From Bacteroidota bacterium (GTDB lineage Bacteria; Bacteroidota; Bacteroidia; Cytophagales; Cytophagaceae): a stretch of DNA of 64,000 bases. The stretch spans positions 62,001 to 126,000 of the forward strand of contig JAEWYS010000014.1 of NCBI GenBank assembly GCA_023458555.1, read 5' to 3'. Of this stretch, positions 9,497 through 17,829 are shown in pieces (positions within the stretch are counted from its first letter, which is position 1; each line of letters begins with the position of its first letter). A program made the translations under genes and the position numbers. Below the pieces are notes generated by a model. The model did no database searches and was not told where the DNA came from. It saw only the letters and a program-made list of their open reading frames with translations.

Positions 9497-11932
9497 CTAT
9501 ATCTTGAATTTATTCAGCGTATAACTGACTTTGACATAAAAACCTCTGCCGGGCTTTAGAACAGCAAAATTGTCGTACAATTGTCTGTTAAAGATGTTTT
9601 TGACGTCAAAGCTGAGTACAAGTTTCTGCTTGGGGAATCGATAGGTGATTCCAGCATCCTGAATGAATTGCACCGGAGTCTCCTCTGTATCATGCTCGAC
9701 CCAGGTCATCTTGAACGGACTAACATATCCGAAATAATAGTTTAAAGTCAACACCGATTTTTTCTGTATAATATCCGTAAATCTGTATTGCAAACTGGTG
9801 CTGAATAAAAATACAGGCTCATTGGGAATCTGAGCATTATATCTGGCAAGTTTCTGACCTTTACTATCATACTTTTGCTTAAAGAGAGAGTTCGTTTGGG
9901 AAAGAGAAACCAGCAGGTTAAATTTATCGTTGTAGTTGTACGTCAGCTCAGACTCAAAACCAATTGCCTGCGCTTTACTCAGATTTATAAAAGGTAAAAC
10001 CTGAGTATTTTCATTCAATCTCCTGTCTTCTGCCTGCCGGCCTATCCGATCGCGCACATCTCTGTTAAAGAAGCTTCCTGAAAACATAATCCGGTGTCTC
10101 CCGAGATAGAAGTTCCCTAGACGTATGCCAAGGTTAATATTATTGCTGAGCTCAGGTCTCAAATCAGTATTAGCGACTATATTCTCGGCCGGGCCACCAA
10201 AAATTTCCTGTTCAGCAGGCATACGTACCGCTTTTTCTGCAGAAGCCAGCAACATCACCTGATGCGTGATATCATAGGTTGCAGCCAGCCCGTATCCAAC
10301 TATGCTTTTCGAACTTGAAACATGATTCTCCATATATGCCAGCGTAGCGGCATCTGCATATGGAGTAACTCTGTCAATGATTTGATTATAATGCTTGGCA
10401 AAAAGATTGGTCTTCAGCCGATTCTTAATAAACTGTGATTCATAGGCCAGCGAGGTGACACTTTTCGACAGATCACTGGTACTAAGATACTTTCTCTCCG
10501 AAACATGTTTTATTTCGTCCAGATCGTTTCTGTCTACATTATAGTAGTAGTAGTTAAGTATGAATCGGTGTTTTTTAGAGAGATCATAACTTAAGCTGGT
10601 TCTTACGGTAGCCAGTTTCCTGTTTATCATCATCATGGTCGGCTCGCCTTGCTGTGCACCGGAAGGTGTTTTCAAAGGTTTTCCATGGAACCCGATCATT
10701 TTCTCACCAAACCAATTGTAGTTATAGCTTACCGTATCCTGTACATATTGATCCCGATCGGTATACACCCCGTTAAACTGAAAATGCAATCCTTTGGTCA
10801 GAAAGTTTCTTTTGGCATAATTTAACCCTACAATATGCGCCTTGGATTCGGTAAATCTGCCCATATATGGTTTGGTCATATACTGACCATGCTGTATTTC
10901 TTTATAAGAATACGATCCGTTGTAGGAGATTAAAAAATTATCAGCCCATTTTACCTTGGTAAACCCGGCTTCTACCCTGGAGCCATACGTTCTAAATGCA
11001 TCATTAAACCGGTTTGCCGTGACATTGACCATTCTTCCGTCAGGTAATGTGTTTCTGGTGAAACGCCCCCTCATTTCGTAATCGTTGTCGGAATAGCTAT
11101 AGAACCCGGAAGCTTTTACAGTGATTCCTGTTTTGGGATGGCGATACACTCCGCTTATATCCGTCTGTGAGGTATTGAAAGATCCGTATGAGGTGGATAT
11201 AGTAACATTATTTAAAGTAAGATCCTGCTTTAAGATAATATTGATAGCTCCCCCCAGATAGTCGCCGGATAAATGTGCCGGAAGAACGCCTTTATACACC
11301 TCAATGCGTTCAATCATGGCCGGCGGTATATTATTTAGATTAAATGAAGCTCCGTATGTAGAAATTTCTATACCATCAATAAAAATACCTACCGAACGTC
11401 CGGACATACCGTTGAGGTTGTATTCCACACTTGAGCCAAGTCCTCCGTTTTGGCGTACTTTCACACCTACAGCCCTGTCTAATAACTCGTTCGTTTGAAG
11501 ATTTCTAAGCGCTGCTTCTTCTGTTTCTATTACTTTTACAGCAAAACCCGACTCTTCTATCTTTTCCTTTTCCGTTTTCTTATATCCTAAAACGATCTCA
11601 TTCAGCTGCTGTACTTCCTCTGTTAATTTCAGATCAAGTTTTAAAGTCTGATTTTCTTTTAAAATAACTACCTGGGTCTTTTTCTTATATCCGATTCCTG
11701 AAACTGATACTTTGTGAGTACCTGCCGGTAAATTTACTACTTCGTAGTTACCCAGAGAATCAGACATATTGCCCAGGTTCAGAGAATCGACAGTAATAGT
11801 TGCATAAGGTAGCGGGGCTCCGGTATGATCGATAACTTTACCTTTTAAATTTGCCTTTCCACTATTCTGTGCCCATACACATACTGACAACAGACAAAAA
11901 GACACGACCAGCAAGGTTCTACTATATTGCAT
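9497..11932 (-). CDS. TonB-dependent receptor, XusA-like
   Basis: An 811-residue outer-membrane receptor: signal peptide cleaved after VCVWAQ, a carboxypeptidase-regulatory-like domain (about 28-115; GKVIDHTGAPLPYATI), a plug domain (about 125-230; FIDGIEIS, IERIEVYKGVLPAHLSGDYLGGAINI), then a 22-strand barrel ending in a short aromatic strand (GFYVKVSYTLNKFKI). It would import a ferric siderophore using TonB energy. Being followed by DUF4374 and PepSY genes rather than a SusD gene points to iron, not glycan, uptake. A candidate iron-responsive operator lies 127 bases upstream of the ATG. Confidence 0.92.
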   Translation of the reverse strand: MQYSRTLLVVSFCLLSVCVWAQNSGKANLKGKVIDHTGAPLPYATITVDSLNLGNMSDSLGNYEVVNLPAGTHKVSVSGIGYKKKTQVVILKENQTLKLDLKLTEEVQQLNEIVLGYKKTEKEKIEESGFAVKVIETEEAALRNLQTNELLDRAVGVKVRQNGGLGSSVEYNLNGMSGRSVGIFIDGIEISTYGASFNLNNIPPAMIERIEVYKGVLPAHLSGDYLGGAINIILKQDLTLNNVTISTSYGSFNTSQTDISGVYRHPKTGITVKASGFYSYSDNDYEMRGRFTRNTLPDGRMVNVTANRFNDAFRTYGSRVEAGFTKVKWADNFLISYNGSYSYKEIQHGQYMTKPYMGRFTESKAHIVGLNYAKRNFLTKGLHFQFNGVYTDRDQYVQDTVSYNYNWFGEKMIGFHGKPLKTPSGAQQGEPTMMMINRKLATVRTSLSYDLSKKHRFILNYYYYNVDRNDLDEIKHVSERKYLSTSDLSKSVTSLAYESQFIKNRLKTNLFAKHYNQIIDRVTPYADAATLAYMENHVSSSKSIVGYGLAATYDITHQVMLLASAEKAVRMPAEQEIFGGPAENIVANTDLRPELSNNINLGIRLGNFYLGRHRIMFSGSFFNRDVRDRIGRQAEDRRLNENTQVLPFINLSKAQAIGFESELTYNYNDKFNLLVSLSQTNSLFKQKYDSKGQKLARYNAQIPNEPVFLFSTSLQYRFTDIIQKKSVLTLNYYFGYVSPFKMTWVEHDTEETPVQFIQDAGITYRFPKQKLVLSFDVKNIFNRQLYDNFAVLKPGRGFYVKVSYTLNKFKI

Positions 11933-12058
11933 TACTTTGAATTCTTAAATCACATGCCTATGCATGCTTCTTTTTTTAAGATATACAGGGTTTATAACTT
12001 TGATTACAATGTATCAGTGCTCAAACTTACAACATTATACAATTAGCAACAATGCTTA

Positions 12059-12075
12059 TTTAGATTAATTTTAAA
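12059..12075. promoter_or_regulatory. Candidate metal-responsive operator upstream of the TonB receptor operon
   Basis: TTTAGATTAATTTTAAA is an imperfect inverted repeat (6 of 8 positions match between half-sites TTTAGATT and ATTTTAAA) in the AT-rich promoter region of the iron operon. The shape resembles sites of DtxR/Fur-type iron regulators. It could also be chance in an AT-rich region. Confidence 0.28.
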
Positions 12076-12132
12076 AAAAATAATAATGAGCTGCTTATGA
12101 TGCGATTATTTTCAAAAAATTGAGAACAATAG

Positions 12133-12543
12133 TCATAACCTGATCATCAAAGCCTGGCTGGCTGGCCCTCCCCCTGGAGGCTTCAATCCACAATCCAGCT
12201 TGAGCAGGCTTTGAGAATGGCTCAGATCCAGAGGGCTAAGCTGATTCAAGCTACATTGAAACCCTCCGATCGTTGCCAGAGATGTTGTATTTAGTGAAGT
12301 AAGCCGGTTGGAACTGCAATTCAGCTCAGCCAGTCCGATAATTCCATTTTAAAGACAAAAGATTCCGGCAGATTATCATCGCCAGCAAAGTATAAATATC
12401 TCAACGAGTTAATATGCCGGGCAAAATCAATTCGACAGCACCGAACTGATAAATCCCGACAGAATTCATTTTCTTTATCATTTATCCGGTGAGCGCCCGG
12501 ACATACTATCCTGTAGCGCCGGCTCCGCAGAGCTGTTTCGGCT
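12133..12543 (-). pseudogene. Decayed leucine-rich-repeat gene fragment
   Basis: No intact ORF is here, but one minus-strand frame (12345-12133, ending in TGA) reads LAELNCSSNRLTSLNTT, then LATIGGFQCSLNQLSPLDLS, then LLKLDCGLK. This matches the L-x-x-L-x-C-S-x-N-x-L-(T/S)-x-L pattern of Bacteroidota leucine-rich repeats. A second frame just upstream (12543-12321) reads NSLRYLYFAGDDNLPESF, also repeat-like, and is cut by a stop where the first begins, as expected of a frameshift. There is no start codon, signal peptide or continuation. It fills most of an otherwise gene-free 790-base gap. Confidence 0.6.
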
Positions 12544-12689
12544 TATTCGGTCTCTTTCTGCATCAGCACCGCTTCTCTTTTTTTTCAGCCTCGAATGTTT
12601 ACTTTTTGCTATCAAAAATGTCTATATCAACAACAAGGAAAATGTTTTAACCAAAAAAATTAAAAATAAACATAAAATAACCATACTTT

Positions 12690-12697
12690 TACATTTG
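12690..12697 (+). promoter_or_regulatory. -7 promoter element for the GH26 gene
   Basis: TACATTTG fits TAnnTTTG, 26 bases before the ATG at 12724, in a very AT-rich stretch. No convincing TTG box is seen 19-21 bases upstream. Confidence 0.4.
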
Positions 12698-12723
12698 GTT
12701 AACAATATAAAATTATAAGTAGC

Positions 12724-14379
12724 ATGAGGAAAAACATATACTCTTTTTTCTTTACCCTTGCTTTACTGATATGTTGTTCATTAGCAATCAGAGCGCAAAT
12801 CATTATTGAAGCAGAATCCGGGCAGCTTGCCGAAGGGGCCACCATCGAATCAGATACCAGAGCTTCCGGAGGAAAGTTTGTAAACCAGAGAGAAGGCAGT
12901 CTTCAATTGTCCTATACAATCATACAGGAAGGCTTTTATGATATTTATGTACGGGCAGCCGCAACTCATGGACAAAAACATAATTATTTTTATCTCAATG
13001 ACCACTCTACGTCCTTTTATCTTCCGGCAAACACGGAATACGTAAGCTTGAAAATCGCGAATACGGTGTACCTGTATCCGGGCGTAGTAAATTTCAGCTT
13101 CCGGAAAAACTGGGGCTGGATTGATATAGACTATATTGAGCTGGTCGAAATTCCGTCATCTGAACGTTTCAATGTAAATACCGGGCTCGTTACTCCCAAT
13201 GCAAGCCCGGAGGCAAAATCCTTGTATAAGTTCCTCTATGATAATTATGGCGAAAAGATCATCTCCGGAGTAATGACACTTGAGCCTTTTGATATGTCCG
13301 ACTGGCTTAAAGCACAAACGGGCAAGGAACCAGCGCTTCTCGGGCTCGACCTGATGCATACCAACCGAAACTACACCTGGTACAACGACAACGAGCCAAT
13401 CGAAAACGCTGCCACCTGGTACGGACGCAATGGTATTCCGATTATGGCCTGGCACTGGAGAGACCCCAGCAGACAGACGGAAAACTTCTACAGAACCGAG
13501 AATGACGCAAGCAAAAATACCAGCTTTGACATCACTAAAATTTTTGAGCCGGCTTCACCGGAATATCAGGCGATGATCAGCGATATCGACGCAGCAGCCC
13601 TCTTATTGAAAAAGCTTACAAACGACAATGTTCCCCTTCTGTGGAGACCGCTGCACGAAGCTGCCGGCGGCTGGTTCTGGTGGGGCAAAGATGCCGCTGC
13701 CTGCAAAAAGCTGTATCAGATCATGTTTGATCGCATGGTAAACCTGCACGGACTAAACAACCTGATCTGGGTATGGACCAGAGAACCCTCTGACGATGCC
13801 TGGTATCCGGGTGATGAATATGTGGACATTGTAGGCATGGATATATACAGACAGGGCGATCATGGCTCGTATGTGCTGGATTTCAATATATCCAACGAAA
13901 CATATGACAGAAAAAAAATCATAGCGCTTTCAGAATGCGGCTCCTTTCCGGATGTAGACAATCTGATCTATGACAAGGCTGCATGGTCCTGGTTTATGCC
14001 CTGGTATGGTGATTTCACGACCAGCCCGGCCTTTAATTCCCTCGAGCTCTGGAAAAAGATGTTTGACAGCGAATATGTGATTACTCTGGATGAAATGCCG
14101 GATCTGAAAAACTACGGAGAAGTGGTTTCTGCCCTACGGGGTGCGGCAAAGTCTGACTTTATTATCAGGCCCACGCTGATCAGTGATTATACAACTATCG
14201 AAAGCAGAAACGAAGCAATAACCGATATCAGGATTGTATCCGCTACCGGGATGCTGGCTGGCACTTATCAATACAGCAGCCGGCAAACCAGCATTATGCT
14301 TCCGATGACGCATCTGGCCCGGGGTGTATATATGGTAATAATAAATGGCAGACATACTACAAAAATTATAAAAAACTAA
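12724..14379 (+). CDS. Secreted GH26 beta-mannanase with N-terminal CBM and C-terminal sorting domain
   Basis: A 551-residue exported enzyme predicted to cut beta-1,4-mannan. Signal peptide 1 to about 24; a CBM35/CBM6-type beta-sandwich at about 25-145 (IIEAESGQLAEGATI at its start, WIDIDYIELVEI at its end); GH26 barrel at about 155-460 with the acid/base in RPLHEAAGGWFWW (Glu312) and the nucleophile in ALSECGSF (Glu404); then about 60 residues ending in GVYMVIINGRHTTKIIKN, typical of a type IX secretion type A sorting tail. No SusC/SusD genes adjoin, so it is not part of an obvious polysaccharide utilisation locus. The signal-like start fixes the ATG. Confidence 0.92.
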   Translation: MRKNIYSFFFTLALLICCSLAIRAQIIIEAESGQLAEGATIESDTRASGGKFVNQREGSLQLSYTIIQEGFYDIYVRAAATHGQKHNYFYLNDHSTSFYLPANTEYVSLKIANTVYLYPGVVNFSFRKNWGWIDIDYIELVEIPSSERFNVNTGLVTPNASPEAKSLYKFLYDNYGEKIISGVMTLEPFDMSDWLKAQTGKEPALLGLDLMHTNRNYTWYNDNEPIENAATWYGRNGIPIMAWHWRDPSRQTENFYRTENDASKNTSFDITKIFEPASPEYQAMISDIDAAALLLKKLTNDNVPLLWRPLHEAAGGWFWWGKDAAACKKLYQIMFDRMVNLHGLNNLIWVWTREPSDDAWYPGDEYVDIVGMDIYRQGDHGSYVLDFNISNETYDRKKIIALSECGSFPDVDNLIYDKAAWSWFMPWYGDFTTSPAFNSLELWKKMFDSEYVITLDEMPDLKNYGEVVSALRGAAKSDFIIRPTLISDYTTIESRNEAITDIRIVSATGMLAGTYQYSSRQTSIMLPMTHLARGVYMVIINGRHTTKIIKN

Positions 14380-14388
14380 GACATCAAT

Positions 14389-14427
14389 GCCTCCATAAGT
14401 CAACTGCTTGTGGAGGCTCCTTTTATT
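14389..14427 (+). terminator. Rho-independent terminator of the GH26 gene
   Basis: The stem GCCTCCAtAAG pairs with CTTGTGGAGGC (one mismatch) at 14389-14417, followed by a T-rich stretch, 10 bases after the stop codon. Confidence 0.7.
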
Positions 14428-14533
14428 ACCAGCCGCCACCTCGGAGAAATGCTGCCTCCTTTGCAATAGCCAGACAAACCTGCTTTTATCTTTTGCAAAT
14501 TATCATTGTACAGACTTTTAAAACAGCATATTT

Positions 14534-15043
14534 TTGAAACTGATTTTTGTTACCGGGCTTCCAGGATGTGGAAAAAGCTATTTTGCCCGACATCTTTCGA
14601 ATCAAATTAATTCCGTATATATCAATGGAGAGCTAATCCGGAAAGAATCTTTTATGAGTCCGGATTATTCAAAAAAAGAACGAAAAGCGCTCTTTCATAA
14701 AATCACAGACCTTATAAACAGATCATTTTACAATGAAGAGAATATCATTATAGATACAATATTGTATAATCTGAATGATTATCATTTTTTTGTAAAAAAT
14801 ACATCCCGATACCTGACCGGTACCATCGTATTTGAAATCATCAGCAACGAAAAGCTGATACAAAAACGTCTGATGGAAGAAAGACCGGACAGCGATACCA
14901 ATTTTGCACTGTATCAGCTTATCCGGTCTTATTCCAAACCTCTTACTGTTCCCCATTGCAGGCTTTGGTCCGATACAGCCAATATCAAGGAAATGCTCAA
15001 TAAGGCCATGGATTACCTGAATACCTGCCAAGATGCTTTCTAA
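14534..15043 (+). CDS. Small P-loop ATPase/kinase (AAA_33, zeta-toxin-like fold)
   Basis: A 169-residue nucleotide-binding protein with Walker A at the very N-terminus (GLPGCGKSYF). A later RLMEERPDSD region resembles the arginine-bearing lid of nucleotide/polynucleotide kinases. The substrate cannot be told from sequence. Translation must begin at TTG 14534, because no ATG or GTG precedes the P-loop; the residues from there read MKLIFVTGLPGCGKS as expected. It is convergent with the porin gene, overlapping its end by 4 bases, and has no antitoxin-like partner, so a toxin role is not supported. Confidence 0.65.
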   Translation: MKLIFVTGLPGCGKSYFARHLSNQINSVYINGELIRKESFMSPDYSKKERKALFHKITDLINRSFYNEENIIIDTILYNLNDYHFFVKNTSRYLTGTIVFEIISNEKLIQKRLMEERPDSDTNFALYQLIRSYSKPLTVPHCRLWSDTANIKEMLNKAMDYLNTCQDAF

Positions 15044-16191
15044 AAAATCAATTGTATACCCATGCTTATGTATTCATAGCGGTCACCTTTGCCTCTCCCC
15101 CAGACATAATGTAACCCAGCTTTCAGATCATCTTCGTAAAACAGAAAGTTAACGCCGACATCATGAAAATGCCGGTAGCTTCCGGTATAGTTCTCGGTAT
15201 AGGAATAGATCGGCTGCAATACCTTGGTTTTAAACATAACCAGATTATACCCGGCCTTCAGACTTATAGCCTCATTGCGTTCACTTACACGCTCACTGAC
15301 ATTCATGGTATCTCTGCGCATCCAGTCATATTCTGCCACAATATCGACCGGACCGAAATTAAACAGCAAATCCACTCCCTGCATTTCATTGTCCATAAAC
15401 ACATCGGTTTTTCCCTGATACGCATGATTGTATGCCAGTGTCACGCCTTTCCGCTTGCCATAATAGGATTGCACATAACGTATGGCATATTCATCCAGTT
15501 CAGGATCTCCGACAGTAAGCGCCACCCGTCCTACCATAAGCGGATACCAGTGCTCGCCTTTTCCATTGAGCTCTTTTGCCGTAGGATTGAATAAGCCCAG
15601 GTTGTAATTGATGCTCCAGGATTTGCCAAGATACAAACCACCGAAGTTGATACCAGCCTCACGTCCGCTTGCCCTGTGCAGCATCTGATTACGGACGAGT
15701 GAGTTCGTTAGTCCTTTTTCAAACCCAATGACGAAAAAAGCGCTTGTGATATTTTCCCTTCCGAACTGAGGTCTGAAATACCCGAAGGTGGTATTGAATA
15801 GCGAATGTACCTTGTAGGTAAAAAAAGCATCCCATACCATAAAAATCCGGTTGTCAGGATCATTGGGATTACCGAAAGCTTCGATAATCTTGTCCTTCCC
15901 TATTCCGTCATAAGCAATAGCAAGATTGAAATCAATCTTATTGAAGCAGGTACCCTGCAGTCCGAGTCTTCCGCGACGAATAAAGATATCGTTGCGGCGG
16001 CCGGCATCAGGTTCTGCCTCATTAAGCATGGAAACAACATTCCAGATCTGAACGGATTGAGTTACTTTCAATTCCGTATTGGGAATTTTGATTTTTAAAT
16101 GTTCAAGCCTGCTTGAATCATTGTCCTGCGCATATGTCATATACGCGCATAACAGGGACATAAGTCCCAGCCATCCATATTTTGGGGTCAT
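15040..16191 (-). CDS. Outer-membrane porin, phosphate-selective porin O/P type
   Basis: A 383-residue exported beta-barrel: signal peptide ending at about YAQ (21-22), then alternating amphipathic strands. DIFIRRGRLGLQG, followed by FNLAIAYDG, is typical of the OprO/OprP superfamily N-terminus, and the chain ends in a phenylalanine strand (YISMGIQLIF). It lets small anionic solutes cross the outer membrane; the actual substrate is unknown. It stands alone, with its 5' side facing the small SD-rich transcription unit. Confidence 0.82.
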   Translation of the reverse strand: MTPKYGWLGLMSLLCAYMTYAQDNDSSRLEHLKIKIPNTELKVTQSVQIWNVVSMLNEAEPDAGRRNDIFIRRGRLGLQGTCFNKIDFNLAIAYDGIGKDKIIEAFGNPNDPDNRIFMVWDAFFTYKVHSLFNTTFGYFRPQFGRENITSAFFVIGFEKGLTNSLVRNQMLHRASGREAGINFGGLYLGKSWSINYNLGLFNPTAKELNGKGEHWYPLMVGRVALTVGDPELDEYAIRYVQSYYGKRKGVTLAYNHAYQGKTDVFMDNEMQGVDLLFNFGPVDIVAEYDWMRRDTMNVSERVSERNEAISLKAGYNLVMFKTKVLQPIYSYTENYTGSYRHFHDVGVNFLFYEDDLKAGLHYVWGRGKGDRYEYISMGIQLIF

Positions 16192-16310
16192 AAAACTTTA
16201 GATAGTAAAAGGTTGATAATAAAAACTCTAAAAATCCGGTTGTCCGGGATTTTTCCATTAAATTGATTTTCGGAGCAGTTGTTTTTGAAAAGTATATTTT
16301 TTTGCAGAAG

Positions 16311-16341
16311 TTGTACAACCCGCATCCCAAAATTACGTTTG
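16311..16341 (+). promoter_or_regulatory. Promoter of the small SD-rich transcription unit
   Basis: TTG (16311-16313), 20 bases, then TACGTTTG (16334-16341), a full match to the Bacteroidota -33/-7 promoter pattern. The predicted transcription start is near 16348. It points toward the 16-codon ORF, away from the porin gene. Confidence 0.55.
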
Positions 16342-16364
16342 CAGTAGTAATAACAAGTGTTATT

Positions 16365-16378
16365 GACCATATATGGTC
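16365..16378. promoter_or_regulatory. 14-bp palindrome in the 5' region of the small transcript
   Basis: GACCATATATGGTC is a perfect palindrome just downstream of the predicted transcription start and 30 bases before the SD-bearing ORF. It could be an operator or an RNA hairpin. Confidence 0.45.
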
Positions 16379-16407
16379 CTGTTCCACTTAAAAGAAAGGA
16401 GGTACTA

Positions 16408-16458
16408 ATGTCTGGTTCTAATCAAACTTCAAAAGTAATTTTCTCAGTTATATTCTGA
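16408..16458 (+). CDS. 16-residue ORF behind a near-perfect Shine-Dalgarno sequence
   Basis: The ORF reads MSGSNQTSKVIFSVIF and stops at TGA. Five bases upstream of the ATG is GAAAGGAGGT (16394-16403), complementary to the 16S rRNA 3' tail over ten bases. This is rare in Bacteroidota, whose ribosomes hardly use SD pairing. A promoter at 16311-16341 and a terminator at 16491-16520 frame it as a transcript of about 170 bases, separate from gapdh. It may be a tiny protein, a leader peptide or a regulatory RNA that engages ribosomes. No family is recognised, and coding is unproven. Confidence 0.45.
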   Translation: MSGSNQTSKVIFSVIF

Positions 16459-16490
16459 GGCAACAACTTTTGAGCTTTCATTATGAACGG

Positions 16491-16520
16491 ATTGGCCCAT
16501 ATCGGGCCAATTTGTTTTTT
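16491..16520 (+). terminator. Rho-independent terminator after the 16-codon ORF
   Basis: ATTGGCCC (16491-16498), loop ATATC, GGGCCAAT (16504-16511), then TTGTTTTTT. An exact 8-bp stem with a T-tail, it separates the small transcript from gapdh, which starts about 150 bases later. Confidence 0.85.
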
Positions 16521-16667
16521 ATACAAGTATTAGTCCGCCCGGCAACCTCCCCCATCATCCTGTCCTCTTTGCGGATTTAACACAATTTTTAAATCGATTT
16601 TCTAACAAAAAAAATATGCCCGTGTTAATCGTGAGTTGATTTAAACTAACCAATAAAAATCTGACTC

Positions 16668-17708
16668 ATGACAAAAGTAGCTATTAACGGGCTTGGAAGA
16701 ATCGGTAGAGCTGCCTTTAAAGCCCTTCTCGAAAATTCTCAACTGGAGCTGGTAGCCATAAACGATCTGGCTCCTGCAGATCAGTTAGCTTATTTATTAA
16801 ACTTTGATTCGGTATACGGAAAATCAGAGCACAAAGTAGAAAGCGATAACTACAACCTTTATGTAAAAGGGAAAGCAATCCGTACACTGTCAGTTGAAGA
16901 TCCGAAAGATCTGCCCTGGGGCGATCTGGGAGTTGAGCTGGTACTGGAGTGTACCGGCAGGTTCAAAAACAGAGAAGCGCTGGAAAAGCATCTGAAAGCC
17001 GGTGCTAAACAGGTTATTCTATCCTCTCCCGCAAGCGATTCCGATATTCCGACCATTGTACACGGAGTCAACAAACCGGACGAAAATCTGCAGATTGTAT
17101 CGACAGCCAGCTGCACAACCAATTGTATCACTCCTGTAATAGAAATACTTAACCGGAGAATTGGTGTCAAGAAGGCTGTCATGACTACGCTTCATGCTTA
17201 TACAGCTTCACAATCACTGATAGACGAACCCTCTGACAATCCCAGGCGGGGACGAGCAGCAGCGCTCAATTTCATTCCTACAACAACCGGGGCAGCCAGA
17301 ACAACCGCCAAGGTACTTCCTGAGTTTTCAGGACGCTTCGACGGGCTGGCGGTAAGAGGTCCGGTAGCTGTGGGTTCGCTTGCCGATCTTTCCATCGTTA
17401 CAGAACGTAAAACTTCGGTTGAAGAGATCAACGGAATCTTTGGTGAAGAAGCCGGTAGTGATCAGTACCGGGGTATTCTCGGAGTCAATGTCGCGCCTAT
17501 TGTCTCATCCGATATTATCATGGATCCCAGAGCCTCCGTGGTTGACCTTTCCATGACACAGGTAATCGACGGAGACCTTGTAAAAATACTTGCCTGGTAC
17601 GACAACGAATGGGGTTATGTAAATCAGATGCTTCGCGAAGCAGAAAGATTAAGTACCCTGCTGGAAGAACAGGAACGCAAAAAAGAAAAAGAACTGGAAA
17701 CTGCATAA
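16668..17708 (+). CDS. gap: Glyceraldehyde-3-phosphate dehydrogenase, type I
   Basis: Central glycolysis/gluconeogenesis enzyme: glyceraldehyde-3-phosphate + NAD(P)+ + Pi to 1,3-bisphosphoglycerate. The N-terminal Rossmann motif is NGLGRIGR with Asp in the following AINDL, favouring NAD. The catalytic Cys149 lies in SCTTNC, with TLHAYTASQSL and RRGRAAALN after it and the C-terminal WYDNEWGY. The loop SLIDEPSDNPRRGR differs from the commonest version and may mark a paralogue. A charged tail (LLEEQERKKEKELETA) extends past the usual end. It is monocistronic with a strong terminator. Confidence 0.94.
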   Translation: MTKVAINGLGRIGRAAFKALLENSQLELVAINDLAPADQLAYLLNFDSVYGKSEHKVESDNYNLYVKGKAIRTLSVEDPKDLPWGDLGVELVLECTGRFKNREALEKHLKAGAKQVILSSPASDSDIPTIVHGVNKPDENLQIVSTASCTTNCITPVIEILNRRIGVKKAVMTTLHAYTASQSLIDEPSDNPRRGRAAALNFIPTTTGAARTTAKVLPEFSGRFDGLAVRGPVAVGSLADLSIVTERKTSVEEINGIFGEEAGSDQYRGILGVNVAPIVSSDIIMDPRASVVDLSMTQVIDGDLVKILAWYDNEWGYVNQMLREAERLSTLLEEQERKKEKELETA

Positions 17709-17719
17709 TCCGGAAAAAG

Positions 17720-17792
17720 AAGCTGCTCAACAGGACTGCTCCCAAAAGTCGGACACTTTTACAGGAGCAGTCCAAATCAGGCAGCTTTTTTC
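17720..17792 (+). terminator. Long nested-hairpin terminator of gapdh
   Basis: Inner stem GGACTGCTCC/GGAGCAGTCC within an outer stem AAGCTGC/GCAGCTT, followed by TTTTTT, 11 bases after the gapdh stop. Confidence 0.82.
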
Positions 17793-17829
17793 TCTTTTAC
17801 CTGCTGAATACCTGATTTATAGCAGAGAA

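Noticed and set aside
14534..15043. Zeta-type toxin of a toxin-antitoxin pair
   Set aside because: Only the P-loop kinase fold is supported; there is no small partner gene beside it.
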